A stretch of DNA of 64,000 nucleotides from Bradyrhizobium sp. CCBAU 53351 (GCF_015291745.1 NZ_CP030059.1:5607501-5671500), one strand, 5' to 3'. Positions 1 through 8,008 are shown, numbered from the stretch's first letter. Made by a program: numbers and translations. The notes: generated by a model not told the origin, from the letters alone.

Positions 1-192
1 GACTTCGCCACCGGCATGAATCGCGGCCGCATCGACATGGCAACGCCCTATTTGCGGGACATCCTGCGCTTCATCGGCATCGACAATGTCCGTTTCGTGG
101 CGATCGGGCCAACCACCGGACCGCAGCAGCCGATCGAGGCTGCGCGGGACAGAGCGCACCGACGTCTGGCCGCAATGGCCACGAGCTTCTGA
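1..192 (+). CDS. azoR: FMN-dependent NADH-azoreductase, C-terminal end (partial)
   Basis: The window opens inside this gene; 63 codons and a TGA stop are visible. The translated end, with YLRDILRFIGI, the GPTTGP turn and a final helix of the type REARDRAxRRLAAMA, matches the C-terminus of the AzoR/AcpD flavodoxin-fold NAD(P)H:quinone/azo reductases, which are cytosolic FMN homodimers of about 200 residues. Roughly two thirds of the protein lies upstream of the window. It converges on ubiV with 23 bases between the stops and shows no functional link to it. The family call rests only on this end. Confidence 0.75.
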   Translation, partial: DFATGMNRGRIDMATPYLRDILRFIGIDNVRFVAIGPTTGPQQPIEAARDRAHRRLAAMATSF

Positions 193-215
193 TGCACCGG
201 CATCGCTCTGTCCTC

Positions 216-1136
216 TTACGCCGCCGAGCCCTGAGCACCGCCTGATCGGGCTTGACGATAGAGGTGTCCTGGCTCGGCCCACAGGAACCCATTCGAGAAC
301 GGCACACCGGGATAGGCCGCCGCAAGGCGGCGATTGCCGCCATCGACATCGTCGCGGCCGTCGAGCACGTCGCGAAAGGTCCTGGCGATCTCGACCATGT
401 CGCAATCCTGCGGCGACAGGCGCAACGAGCGAACGTTGCTCTCGCGCAGGAGGCCGGCCTCGCCCAGCAGATTGGCGCAGCTGTGAGACAGGGTCTGCAC
501 GCCGTTGACGGTGAGGAAATCCTGCTGCTCCAGCGTGTTCAGCAGCAGACCATCCGGATCCTTCTCGCAGACGAAGCGACAATTGTCCTTGGCGAGCTTG
601 TGGAGGCGCGCGTGATAGCAGCGCGCGGAGATGGCGAGCGGCACCCTGCCGAACGCGAACACCTCCGTCGTGACATCAGGGACGGCCTTCGCGATCGCCG
701 CGATCGAAGCCAGCGGCAATTCCGGCGGCAGGCAGATGCGCCTGGCCCCGTGCGCGGCGTGAAAGGCCGCGCTGGCTTCGTTGTAGATGTTGACGAAGGG
801 CCCGATGGCGTGCGCCCGGCCCGCCAGCGCCCTGAGACAGGTCAGATCATTCACCTCGACCAGTGCGCCTTCGGCCGAAGCGAGCTCTTCGGTCTGGCGG
901 CGCTCGCGCCGCAGCGAGACCAGGATCAGCGAGCCGAGCAGCACCTCTTTGCCAGCGCTTTGCAGCCGTTCGACCACGGCCGGGATGTGGTCTGCAAAGA
1001 ACGGCGATCGCTTCGAGCAGACGATCTCGCCGACTGAGACGACATCGACAGGCGCTTCGTCGGCGATACGGAAATAGAAGTCGCGCCAGCGTTCAGGCGC
1101 CCAATTGTACAGAACTGGACCGAGGCTGAGTTGCAT
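216..1136 (-). CDS. ubiV: UbiV, O2-independent ubiquinone hydroxylation factor
   Basis: A 306-residue U32-peptidase-like protein. In this family UbiU and UbiV form a 4Fe-4S complex that hydroxylates ubiquinone precursors without oxygen, using prephenate as the known hydroxyl donor in E. coli. Visible cysteines are C40, C173, C186 and C190. The C-x12-C-x3-C spacing of the last three is that of the four-cysteine cluster of E. coli UbiV. It is the last gene of a ubiT-ubiU-ubiV transcript, 27 bases after ubiU. The 4-gene context (T, U, V, and divergent UbiD/UbiX) makes the assignment firm. Confidence 0.93.
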   Translation of the reverse strand: MQLSLGPVLYNWAPERWRDFYFRIADEAPVDVVSVGEIVCSKRSPFFADHIPAVVERLQSAGKEVLLGSLILVSLRRERRQTEELASAEGALVEVNDLTCLRALAGRAHAIGPFVNIYNEASAAFHAAHGARRICLPPELPLASIAAIAKAVPDVTTEVFAFGRVPLAISARCYHARLHKLAKDNCRFVCEKDPDGLLLNTLEQQDFLTVNGVQTLSHSCANLLGEAGLLRESNVRSLRLSPQDCDMVEIARTFRDVLDGRDDVDGGNRRLAAAYPGVPFSNGFLWAEPGHLYRQARSGGAQGSAA

Positions 1137-1163
1137 CTTCCGGACCTCACATAGTCGAAACGA

Positions 1164-2144
1164 TTAGCGCCAGGTCTTGCGATAGGCGCCGAGCGTGGAG
1201 GCCTGCCCTTCGGTGAACGGCTTCAGGCTTGCGATGTCGGCCTCGCTCCCGCTTTCCAGCGCCGCGAGCGCGTGACGGAAATGGCGCACCACGCTTTCGA
1301 CATAGGCGCGGCCGCGCTGACGGCCCTCGATCTTGAGCGCGGTGACGCCGGCATCGCGCAAACCCCGAAGCAAGGTCGTGGCGTCCAGGCTGACGGGATC
1401 CTCAAAGATGTAACCGGCGCCCTGCGCGGTCGAGAAGCGGCCCTTGCACAGCGTCGGATAGCCCGCGGGCTCGCTCACGGCGAACCGGTTGATGGTGAAG
1501 CCGCCCAAGCTCGACTTCGTCCCGTCCGCAGTCTGTTCGTAGGTCACATGGCTCGGCGGCGAGCAGACGCCCTGCATGTTCGGCGACTTTCCGGTCGCAT
1601 AGGACGACAGCGAGCAGCGCCCCTCCGCCATCACGCAGAGCCCGCCGAACACGAAGACCTCGGTCTCGCAGGCAGACTCGCGGGTGATCTCGGCAATCTC
1701 GGGCACGCTCAGGACACGCGGCAGCACGACGCGCCGCGCCCCGAAATTTTCGGCGTAGAAGGCGATGGCATCCGGGTTCGCGGCGGCGGCCTGAACCGAG
1801 ACGTGCAGACGCTGGTTCGGATGGCGACGCGCGGTGTAATCCATCAAGCCGATGTCGGCGAGGATCAGCGCGTCGGCTCCGGCGCTCACCGCATCGTCCA
1901 CCGCGCGATGCCAGATGTCGACGGCGGAAGCGCGCGGGAAGGTGTTGATGGCCACCAGGACCCGCGCGCCGCGACCATGCGCCAGCGCGATGCTCTTGCG
2001 CATCTCGTCGCGGCTGAAATTCAATCCCGGAAAGTTGCGCGCATTCGTCTCGTCGGCGAAGCCGCAATAGATCGCGTCGGCGCCGGCATCGATGGCGCTC
2101 TTCAGCGCGGCCGGCGTTCCGGCGGGACAGATCAGTTCCATCAT
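1164..2144 (-). CDS. ubiU: UbiU, O2-independent ubiquinone hydroxylation factor
   Basis: A 326-residue U32-peptidase-family protein, partner of UbiV. Cysteines at 170, 177, 194 and 233 reproduce the four 4Fe-4S ligands known for E. coli UbiU (169, 176, 193, 232) shifted by one. Translation may therefore begin at the second of the two adjacent ATG codons (coordinate 2141). The family's CSPPSH segment is present around 194. The start overlaps the ubiT stop within ATGATG, so the two are translationally coupled. The role is hydroxylation of the benzoquinone ring in anaerobic or microaerobic cells. Confidence 0.93.
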   Translation of the reverse strand: MMELICPAGTPAALKSAIDAGADAIYCGFADETNARNFPGLNFSRDEMRKSIALAHGRGARVLVAINTFPRASAVDIWHRAVDDAVSAGADALILADIGLMDYTARRHPNQRLHVSVQAAAANPDAIAFYAENFGARRVVLPRVLSVPEIAEITRESACETEVFVFGGLCVMAEGRCSLSSYATGKSPNMQGVCSPPSHVTYEQTADGTKSSLGGFTINRFAVSEPAGYPTLCKGRFSTAQGAGYIFEDPVSLDATTLLRGLRDAGVTALKIEGRQRGRAYVESVVRHFRHALAALESGSEADIASLKPFTEGQASTLGAYRKTWR

Positions 2145-2686
2145 CTCGATGTCTCGCCTTGGCCGGATGAGCCGATCACGCGGCCACGGGCGGTCGCGAA
2201 AGCGCGCCTCGCCGGCGCGCCCAGCGGACCAAACAACGAGGACACTTCCGTAGCGAGATCGAGCTGGGCGTCGTCGATCGCATTGCGCAACGCCAGCACC
2301 GCCTCGACATCGCCCTCGACGACGAGCTCGCGCGAGAACATCAGGGCATCGCCATCGACCTTGCCTTCGAGCAAGGCCAGGAGATTGGCGAGCGAGGCGG
2401 AGATCCGCGCGTTCAGGCCTTTCGGCAGCTCGCGCACGACGGACAGGCGCGGCGGCCTCGCCTCGACCACGAAGGCAAAGGGCAGATCGATCGGCTTGAT
2501 CCCGAACCGCGCGCGCGCGTGATCGCCGAGCCGGTCGAACATTGCAGGATTGCGCCGGTGGATCCGCTGCAGGACGCCGCCGAGAACGAGCTGCAACGGC
2601 AGCAGAGGTAGCGGGCGCATGGCAATTGCGACGAGCGGCGGAATCGTCGGCAATTGGCCGGGCGATGCGGCGGACGGATCATTCAT
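2141..2686 (-). CDS. ubiT: UbiT, SCP2-domain lipid-binding accessory of anaerobic ubiquinone synthesis
   Basis: 181 residues with an SCP2/sterol-carrier-like fold in the middle (about 45-150: FAFVVEARPPRLSVVR, then a helix with LLALLEGKVDGDALMFSREL). UbiT proteins bind the prenylated intermediates and pair with UbiU/UbiV. The start chosen is the ATG giving MNDPSAAS; the reading frame stays open far upstream, but that part is antisense to ubiD. The gene overlaps ubiU by 4 bases. A TTG-N8-CAA box at 2779-2792 lies upstream, at a distance that would allow a leader of about 58 nt. Confidence 0.88.
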   Translation of the reverse strand: MNDPSAASPGQLPTIPPLVAIAMRPLPLLPLQLVLGGVLQRIHRRNPAMFDRLGDHARARFGIKPIDLPFAFVVEARPPRLSVVRELPKGLNARISASLANLLALLEGKVDGDALMFSRELVVEGDVEAVLALRNAIDDAQLDLATEVSSLFGPLGAPARRAFATARGRVIGSSGQGETSR

Positions 2687-2721
2687 GGCCCCACATCTGG
2701 ACGGATTGCACGCCGCTGTAT

Positions 2722-2735
2722 TTGAGCGGGAACAA
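2722..2735 (+). promoter_or_regulatory. FixK2/FNR-type box in front of ubiD
   Basis: TTGAGCGGGAACAA, a TTG-N8-CAA dyad fitting the FixK2 pattern TTG(A/C)-N6-(T/G)CAA except at one position. A class II site (centre at -41.5) would start RNA near 2770. That leaves the GGGAG ribosome site at 2773-2777 and the TTG start at 2787 inside the transcript and the upstream GTG at 2763 outside it. Function is inferred. Confidence 0.55.
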
Positions 2736-2778
2736 TGAAGACCGAAAACAACACGGCTAGCTGTGATTTTTTGGGAGC

Positions 2779-2792
2779 TTGTCCAGTTGCAA
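2779..2792 (-). promoter_or_regulatory. FixK2/FNR-type box candidate for ubiTUV
   Basis: TTGTCCAGTTGCAA on the + strand; read toward ubiT it is TTGC-N6-ACAA. A class II position would start RNA near 2744, 58 nt before the ubiT ATG. It overlaps the TTG start codon proposed for ubiD, so the two divergent units would be interleaved. It is the weaker of the two boxes in this gap. Confidence 0.4.
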
Positions 2793-4313
2793 CGTGATGT
2801 GCCGCGCTTTCGCGACTTGTCCGACTTCCTGCGCTTCATCGAAAGCCGGGGGCAGTTGCGACGCATTCGCGAGAAGGTCTCCGTCGTCCACGAGATCACG
2901 GAAATCCACCGGCGTGTGCTTGGGGCACACGGACCGGCATTATTGTTCGAGCAGCCGGTCAGGGCCGATGGCCGCCCCTCGGAGATGCCGCTCCTCACCA
3001 ATCTGTTCGGGACGGTCGAGCGGATCGCATGGGGCATGGGAATCGCGCCCGACCGTCTCGAAGAGCTTGGCGCGCTGATGGCCGAGCTCCGCACCCCGCG
3101 GCCGCCGAACAGCATCAGGGATGTCTTCGACAAGCTTCCGCTCGCCCGCGCCGCGCTGGCGACGCGTCCGCGCACGCGCGCAGGCGCGCCGGTGCAGGAT
3201 TGCGTCACGATGGGGCCCGACATCGATCTCGCGCGATTGCCGGTCCAGATCTGCTGGCCCGGCGAGCCGGCGCCGCTGATCACCTGGCCGCTCGTGATCA
3301 CCGTGCCGCCGGAATCCGCGACGGCCGACCAGGAGGAGAATGTCGGCGTCTACCGCATGCAGGTGCTCGGCCGCGACCGCGCCATCATCCGCTGGCTCGC
3401 GCATCGCGGCGGCGCCCGGCATCACCAGCAATGGAAGGCGATCGGGCGCGACATGCCGGTCGCGATCGTCATCGGAGCCGATCCCGCCACCATCCTGGCG
3501 GCGGTGCTGCCGCTTCCCGAGACGATGTCGGAGCTGCGCTTCGCCGGCATCTTGCGTGGCGAGCGGCCCGACCTCGCGCCATGCCTCACCGTCCCGCTCG
3601 CGATCCCGGCCGAAGCCGAGATCGTCATCGAGGGCTTCGTCTCCGCGACCGAAACCGCGCCCGAGGGTCCGTATGGCGATCACACCGGGTACTATAATTC
3701 CGTCGAGGAATTCCCTGTGATGCGCGTGACGGCGATCACCACCCGTCGGCAGCCCGTCTACCTCTCGACCTTCACGGGCCGGCCGCCGGACGAGCCGTCA
3801 CGGATCGGCGAGGCGCTCAATCGCCTGTTCGTTCCGCTGATCCGTCAGCAATTCCCTGAGGTGACCGATTGCTGGCTGCCGCCGGAGGCCTGCTCCTACC
3901 GGATCGCGGTCGCGGCGATCAAGAAGCGCTATCCCGGACAAGCGCGGCGGCTGATGCTGGGCCTGTGGTCGATGCTGCCGCAGTTCAGCTACACAAAGCT
4001 CCTGATCGTGGTCGACGACGATATCGACGTCCGCGATTGGCAGGCCGTAATGTGGGCCGTCTCGACGCGCAGCGATGCCTCGCGCGACCTCGTGACCCTC
4101 ACCGACACGCCGATCGACTATCTCGACTTTGCCTCGCCGAAATCGGGGCTCGGCGGCAAGCTCGGCATCGACGCCACCACCAAGATCCCACCGGAGACGG
4201 ATCGCGAATGGGGCGTTCCGCTGGCCATGGATCCTACCGTGGTCGCGCGCGTCGATGCGATGTGGGCTACACTCGGCCTGTCCACCACGGCGCGCGCCCC
4301 GGCCCTCTCATGA
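2787..4313 (+). CDS. ubiD: UbiD-family prenylated-FMN decarboxylase
   Basis: About 508 residues, full length for UbiD. The family removes the carboxyl group of 3-polyprenyl-4-hydroxybenzoate using the prenyl-FMN cofactor made by UbiX. Visible landmarks are the N-terminal RDLxDFLRFIESRGQLRRI, the central EGPYGDHTGYYN segment (family E-GPFGD/HTG cofactor and metal region) and a C-terminal KSGLGGKLGIDAT. The TTG at 2787 is preferred because GGGAG lies 9 nt before it; a GTG at 2763 is the longer alternative. The stop overlaps the ubiX ATG by 4 bases. Given ubiTUV next door, the likely role is the decarboxylation step of quinone synthesis under low oxygen; another aromatic acid substrate cannot be excluded. 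Confidence 0.88.
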   Translation: MQRDVPRFRDLSDFLRFIESRGQLRRIREKVSVVHEITEIHRRVLGAHGPALLFEQPVRADGRPSEMPLLTNLFGTVERIAWGMGIAPDRLEELGALMAELRTPRPPNSIRDVFDKLPLARAALATRPRTRAGAPVQDCVTMGPDIDLARLPVQICWPGEPAPLITWPLVITVPPESATADQEENVGVYRMQVLGRDRAIIRWLAHRGGARHHQQWKAIGRDMPVAIVIGADPATILAAVLPLPETMSELRFAGILRGERPDLAPCLTVPLAIPAEAEIVIEGFVSATETAPEGPYGDHTGYYNSVEEFPVMRVTAITTRRQPVYLSTFTGRPPDEPSRIGEALNRLFVPLIRQQFPEVTDCWLPPEACSYRIAVAAIKKRYPGQARRLMLGLWSMLPQFSYTKLLIVVDDDIDVRDWQAVMWAVSTRSDASRDLVTLTDTPIDYLDFASPKSGLGGKLGIDATTKIPPETDREWGVPLAMDPTVVARVDAMWATLGLSTTARAPALS

Positions 4314-4906
4314 GCGTGCGGCAAGGCATCATCGTCGGCATCAGCGGCGCCTCGGGCGCCGCGATCGGCATGCGCATCGTCGAATTGCTGGCCGACAATC
4401 CGGATTATGCGGTGCATCTCGTGGTCTCGCCCGCGGCCGAGCGAACCTTGAACGAAGAAGTGGGCAGCGATGCGCTGGCGCGGCTGCGCGCGCTCGCCTT
4501 CCGCGACCATTCTCATTCGGACATCGGCGCCGCGATCGCCAGCGGCTCTTATCCAATCGCGGGCATGATCGTGGCGCCGTGCTCGATCCGTACGCTCTCG
4601 GCGATCGCCTGGGGGCAGCTCGACAACCTCCTGACCCGCGCGGCCGACGTGCAGCTCAAGGAACGGCGCCGGCTGGTGTTGCTGGTCCGCGAGAGCCCGC
4701 TGCATCTCGGCCATTTGCGCAGCATGCTGCAGGCGACCGAGATCGGCGCGATCATTGCCCCGCCGATGCCGGCCTTCTATCTAAAACCACAGTCGCTGGA
4801 CGAGGTGATCGACCAGATCGCCGCACGGGCGATCAACCTGCTCGACCTCGCGAAGCTGCGCGCACCCGCAAAGATCTGGTCCGGCCCCGGCTCCAAAGGC
4901 GAGTAG
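4310..4906 (+). CDS. ubiX: UbiX flavin prenyltransferase
   Basis: 198 residues of the HFCD flavoprotein family. UbiX attaches a dimethylallyl group to FMN to make the cofactor of UbiD. The sequence shows the N-terminal GISGASGAAIGMRI FMN-binding turn, VVSPAAERTL, MIVAPCSIRTLSAIAWG and LVLLVRESPLHLGHL, followed by APPMPAFY, in the canonical order. The ATG overlaps the ubiD stop (ATGA), so enzyme and cofactor maker are co-translated. The stretch after the stop converges on a minus-strand operon 22 bases away. Confidence 0.94.
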   Translation: MSVRQGIIVGISGASGAAIGMRIVELLADNPDYAVHLVVSPAAERTLNEEVGSDALARLRALAFRDHSHSDIGAAIASGSYPIAGMIVAPCSIRTLSAIAWGQLDNLLTRAADVQLKERRRLVLLVRESPLHLGHLRSMLQATEIGAIIAPPMPAFYLKPQSLDEVIDQIAARAINLLDLAKLRAPAKIWSGPGSKGE

Positions 4907-4928
4907 CCGGCGCAGTCGCCTCGCCAGC

Positions 4929-5252
4929 TCAATTCACCTCGGCAAAGCCGAGCGACGACCTGACGCCCGGCGAGATCATCGAGGGTTGCCAGGGCGGCTC
5001 GAACGTCATGGTGACATCGACCGAGTCCACACCCGGAACGAGGCGTGCGCTGCTCGCGACCCCGTCCTTGAGAAAGGACGCGGCGGGACAGCCGCGTGTC
5101 GTCGCCGTCATGGTGATGTGCGCGGCGCCGTCGTCGACCTGGACATCATAGATGAAGCCGAGGTCGACGATGTTGTGCCCGAGCTCCGGATCGATCACGA
5201 CCTTCAGCGCCTGCTTTATCCTGGCGACGAGATCCTCATCATTGAAGGTCAT
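4929..5252 (-). CDS. MIP18/DUF59-family metal-sulfur cluster assembly protein
   Basis: 107 residues: a DUF59 (MIP18) domain over nearly the whole length, with VVIDPELGHNIVDLGFIYDVQV, TMTATTRGCPAASFL (the family's conserved Cys in TxxGCP) and a C-terminal EPPWQPSMIS motif. The wider family includes PaaD, SufT and the N-domain of Mrp/ApbC carriers and acts in Fe-S cluster maturation. It is the last gene of a three-gene unit: its ATG overlaps the stop of the DUF2249 protein and that gene follows a membrane protein by 12 bases. The client protein is unknown; the membrane protein of the same operon is the obvious candidate. Confidence 0.85.
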   Translation of the reverse strand: MTFNDEDLVARIKQALKVVIDPELGHNIVDLGFIYDVQVDDGAAHITMTATTRGCPAASFLKDGVASSARLVPGVDSVDVTMTFEPPWQPSMISPGVRSSLGFAEVN

Positions 5253-5758
5253 GCCTGCACCCTCACCGTCAGTTGATAGAAATCCTTTTGCGGCGTGAAG
5301 CCGCCGCGCCATTGATGGCCGCGCTTCTCCAGCTCCCGAAACAGGAAGACCGGTTCGCGACTGAGCAGGGCGTGGAGCGTCTGGCCCGGCGCGAGTTGCT
5401 CCAGGGCAGCCAGAATGCGCACCATCGGCTCCGGCGGATCGAGGTCGCGGTTGTCGAGATGAACCGCCGGCTCCGGCCAATCGTCGTCGCTCGCGGCAGC
5501 GGAGGCCGGTTCAGCGATTCCGACCGAGCCATCGTCCGGCATGAAGCGGATCTCCCATTCGCCGCCTTCCAGCTCGGCCTCGCGATGAGCAAAGCCCTTG
5601 CTCGCCATGACGTCGAACAGAGGAACCGGCTTGAAGGGAGCATAGAGCCGCAGCCCCTCTCCGGGTTCGAGCCGTTCGAGCGCGGCCATGATGATCGAGA
5701 ATGGCTCGCCGCCTGCGCGCAAGATCGGCCGGACATCGACGTCGACGAATGCGGTCAT
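5249..5758 (-). CDS. Tandem DUF2249 domain protein
   Basis: 169 residues made of two copies of the DUF2249 fold (a TusA-like small alpha/beta domain). The first (about 3-70) carries VDVDVRPILRAGGEPF, LEPGEGLRLY and PVPLFDVM. The second (about 97-165) carries LDNRDLDPPEPM, LAPGQTLHAL and EPVFLFRELEKRG. An acidic linker separates them. DUF2249 genes are frequent beside denitrification and NO-response genes, but no biochemical role is established. No TusA-type Cys-Pro active motif is visible, so sulfur transfer is not supported. Translational coupling to the MIP18 gene argues for a common task. Confidence 0.8.
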   Translation of the reverse strand: MTAFVDVDVRPILRAGGEPFSIIMAALERLEPGEGLRLYAPFKPVPLFDVMASKGFAHREAELEGGEWEIRFMPDDGSVGIAEPASAAASDDDWPEPAVHLDNRDLDPPEPMVRILAALEQLAPGQTLHALLSREPVFLFRELEKRGHQWRGGFTPQKDFYQLTVRVQA

Positions 5759-5770
5759 GGCAATCTCCTT

Positions 5771-7117
5771 TCAGTTCCGTGAGACCAGAAGATGAGGCAT
5801 GGCGGCTCCCGTCGGCAGGCGCAGCGGCTCCGCCACGTCCGCAAGCCGCCGGGCCCTGATGAACTCCTCGCTCAGGCCGAGCGTCGCAAGCATCACCACC
5901 GCGACGGCGATGCGGAAGCCGAGTGCCGTGTCGAACAGGAGCATCAACGTCGCCGCCCAGCTTCCGGCAAAGAACAGCACAAACCATTTCAACGCGCGGC
6001 GCTCGGCAACGAGATCCTGGACGCGCGGCGTCGGCACTCTGCCCATCACCGGGCCGTAGGTCTCGAGCCAGGTCAGGAACGGCACGATCTTGTAGAGATT
6101 GGCGAGCACGAGGCCGGTGAGCCAGCCGAACGCGACGAGAAAGACCAGCGCTCCGACATGGGATGAGAAGGCGCCGGTCGCAAGAAGCGTGGCGCCCAGC
6201 ATTGCGGCGGCGGCGAGACTCGCCAGCGCAACAAGGCTCATGCCCGTGTTGAGCTCGAGCGCACGACGTTTGCGGGTCCTGTACAGGCTGAGCACGTCGC
6301 GACCGTAGGCGGCCAGCGACAGCAGCGCCGCCGCTCCTGCAAGCAGAAGCGCCAAATTCAGCCCGGTCATGCGCCAGAGCGCAAGCACGCCGCCGACAAG
6401 TCCGACAGCCAGCGCGGCGATGCCGGCAAGCCAGGCCAGCCGGCCGAGCCGCGCATCGCCGTCGGGCGCGAGCATGAACATCGCAAGCAGGCGATAGCTG
6501 ACGCCCATGGCCGTGAATGTTAGCCATCCGCCAAGCCCCGCAATCGCGTGGATCGGAACGCCGGACACCAGCAGGTCCGGCCATTGCGCGCCGATGGCGG
6601 TTCCGGACAGCACCAGCGAGAACAGGCCGCCGAATGTCGCCGTGACACAGATGCAGGCAAGCCCACCCGCGACGAACCGCGCCGGTCCGGGCAAGGGTCG
6701 GGCCGACCACAGCGTCATGCCGAGATTGGCAACGACCAGAGCGAAACCTGCGATCAGCAGGCCCGCGCCAACGGGGAGCAGCCAGGGCGGCCCGTTGAAG
6801 CGCCCGCCCAGAGCCAGAAAGCCTGCGAGCAGGACCGTCAGCCCCAGCGTCAACAGCGCGAGAGCCGGCAGCGTCCAGCGCTCCGCATAGAGCGGCCTTG
6901 CGACCAGCACCGGCACGAATTGGAACAGCGCGCCACACAGGACGGTGCTCAACCAGCCGATGCTGACCATGTGAACGACGACGAGCGTATCCGGGCCGCC
7001 GATGTCGTGGTTCGGAAAACCGAATCCGATGACGATCAGCGCTTCTGCAAGCAGCAGCCATGCGATCGCGACCGCGAAGTAACTGATGACCCATTTACAA
7101 AGGCTGGTTCCGATCAC
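5771..7117 (-). CDS. Multispanning membrane protein, heme-copper-oxidase/NnrS-like, function unknown
   Basis: About 448 residues with roughly 12 hydrophobic segments and almost no soluble domain. Histidines fall in or at membrane segments in patterns reminiscent of heme-binding oxidase-like or NnrS proteins: PNHDIGGPDTLVVVHMVSIGW near the start, GVPIHAIAGLGGW in the middle, and SSHVGALVFLVAFGW later. Copper-site motifs of true terminal oxidases are not seen. A GTG at 7117 with GGGAAG six bases upstream is chosen over the ATG at 7222, because the latter would place the FixK-like box inside the gene. It is first in an operon with DUF2249 and MIP18 genes and likely acts in microaerobic or nitrogen-oxide respiration. 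Confidence 0.7.
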   Translation of the reverse strand: MIGTSLCKWVISYFAVAIAWLLLAEALIVIGFGFPNHDIGGPDTLVVVHMVSIGWLSTVLCGALFQFVPVLVARPLYAERWTLPALALLTLGLTVLLAGFLALGGRFNGPPWLLPVGAGLLIAGFALVVANLGMTLWSARPLPGPARFVAGGLACICVTATFGGLFSLVLSGTAIGAQWPDLLVSGVPIHAIAGLGGWLTFTAMGVSYRLLAMFMLAPDGDARLGRLAWLAGIAALAVGLVGGVLALWRMTGLNLALLLAGAAALLSLAAYGRDVLSLYRTRKRRALELNTGMSLVALASLAAAAMLGATLLATGAFSSHVGALVFLVAFGWLTGLVLANLYKIVPFLTWLETYGPVMGRVPTPRVQDLVAERRALKWFVLFFAGSWAATLMLLFDTALGFRIAVAVVMLATLGLSEEFIRARRLADVAEPLRLPTGAAMPHLLVSRN

Positions 7118-7195
7118 GAATTGCTTCCCATCGTCCGCGCACGAAATCCCAGTGTCGGCACTCGAGAACGGTAAGCGGCTGCAGTCGCGGCCACT

Positions 7196-7209
7196 TTGTC
7201 GAGGCGCAA
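7196..7209 (-). promoter_or_regulatory. FixK2/FNR-type box upstream of the membrane-protein operon
   Basis: TTGTCGAGGCGCAA on the + strand; toward the operon it reads TTGC-N6-ACAA. With class II geometry RNA would start near 7161, giving a 44-nt leader to the GTG at 7117. One half-site is off the FixK2 consensus. Confidence 0.45.
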
Positions 7210-7264
7210 ACTGCGATGCCATTCACGACAATGGGAAATCGCATTTGAACATTCAGCAGAAGTT

Positions 7265-7387
7265 GTCATGCCCGGGCTTGTCCCGCCTGCGCGGCCGAAG
7301 CCGCTTCGGCGCGGCGAGGGCCCGGGCACCCACGTTCTTTGTGCTGCGTGGCAAGGCGTGGACGCCCGGGACAAGCCCGGTCATGAC
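7265..7387. repeat. Rhizobial palindromic intergenic repeat (REP/RIME-like)
   Basis: The 123-bp unit begins with GTCATGCCCGGGCTTGTCCCG and ends with its inverted copy, differing at one base. An inner GC-rich arm contains CGAAGCCGCTTCG. Such folded, CCCGGG-rich, non-coding elements are dispersed in rhizobial intergenic space. It lies between the divergent promoters of the membrane-protein operon and the cytochrome gene and could also act as a transcript boundary. No protein is encoded. Confidence 0.75.
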
Positions 7388-7452
7388 GCCGTGGGCACTG
7401 GCGCCCTTTCGCGACAAACCCAGGGCGCGATACCCCGGGCAGCGCGGAAGGA

Positions 7453-7466
7453 TTGATTCAGCGCAA
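7453..7466 (+). promoter_or_regulatory. FixK2/FNR-type box upstream of cytochrome c gene
   Basis: TTGATTCAGCGCAA fits TTG(A/C)-N6-(T/G)CAA exactly. Class II geometry places the RNA start near 7501, 22 nt before the ATG at 7523. Confidence 0.65.
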
Positions 7467-7522
7467 GAGCGCTGCCCGCCGCGCTGATATTCAAGACGTT
7501 CAAGTCAGCAGGGAATGGTCGG

Positions 7523-8008
7523 ATGACGCTGAAGAATTGGTGCGCGGTTCTCGCGATTTCAGTTGGCGCGATCACATCCGCGATTGCTCAATCCGACTTT
7601 CCGCCCTCCGCGAGCGCGAAACAAGAAGCGCCTCGCCTCGTCGAGGTCATGAGCATGGCGCAGCTTGAGCATCTCAAGCTGTGGTATGCAGGCAAGGCGA
7701 AGAACTGGGACCTGGCCGCGTATGAGTTGCGGCAGCTGACGAATAGCTTGGCCGAAGCAGCCATTTTCTACCCGGCGGTGCCCGTCAGCAACGTGACCAC
7801 GATGAAGGAGCCGCTGCTGTCGATCGCCGACGCGATCGCGGCGGGCGACGATCGCAAGTTCGCCGCTTCCATGCGCGTGCTGACCGACGGCTGTAATGCT
7901 TGTCACGGCTCGATGGGCCGCGGCTTCATTGCCATCGCCGTTCCGACCGGCGGGCAACCGCCCGCCAATCAGATATTTCCGCCGTCGGGAAACAGCCGCA
8001 AGCATTGA
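7523..8008 (+). CDS. Periplasmic c-type cytochrome, single CxxCH
   Basis: 161 residues. A signal peptide is clear (MTLKNWCAVLAISVGAITSA, then IAQ). One heme-binding motif, CNACH, sits at about residue 128 of a helical domain (MRVLTDGCNACHGSMGRGF). The heme motif lies near the C-terminus with helices before it, a layout also seen in cytochrome c' and c556-like proteins. The domain begins HLKLWYAGKAKNWDLAAYELRQL. It likely shuttles electrons in the periplasm or binds a gas ligand. An exact FixK2-type box lies 56 bases before the start, so microaerobic induction is expected. The redox partner is not identifiable here. Confidence 0.82.
   Translation: MTLKNWCAVLAISVGAITSAIAQSDFPPSASAKQEAPRLVEVMSMAQLEHLKLWYAGKAKNWDLAAYELRQLTNSLAEAAIFYPAVPVSNVTTMKEPLLSIADAIAAGDDRKFAASMRVLTDGCNACHGSMGRGFIAIAVPTGGQPPANQIFPPSGNSRKH

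Noticed and set aside
2687..3301. N-terminal extension of UbiT by about 200 codons
   Set aside because: It is antisense to ubiD and lacks motifs; the ATG at 2686 gives the normal family length.
5511..7094. A 527-codon minus-strand frame overlapping the membrane protein
   Set aside because: Arg/Ala-rich shadow in another frame. The hydrophobic frame is the real one.
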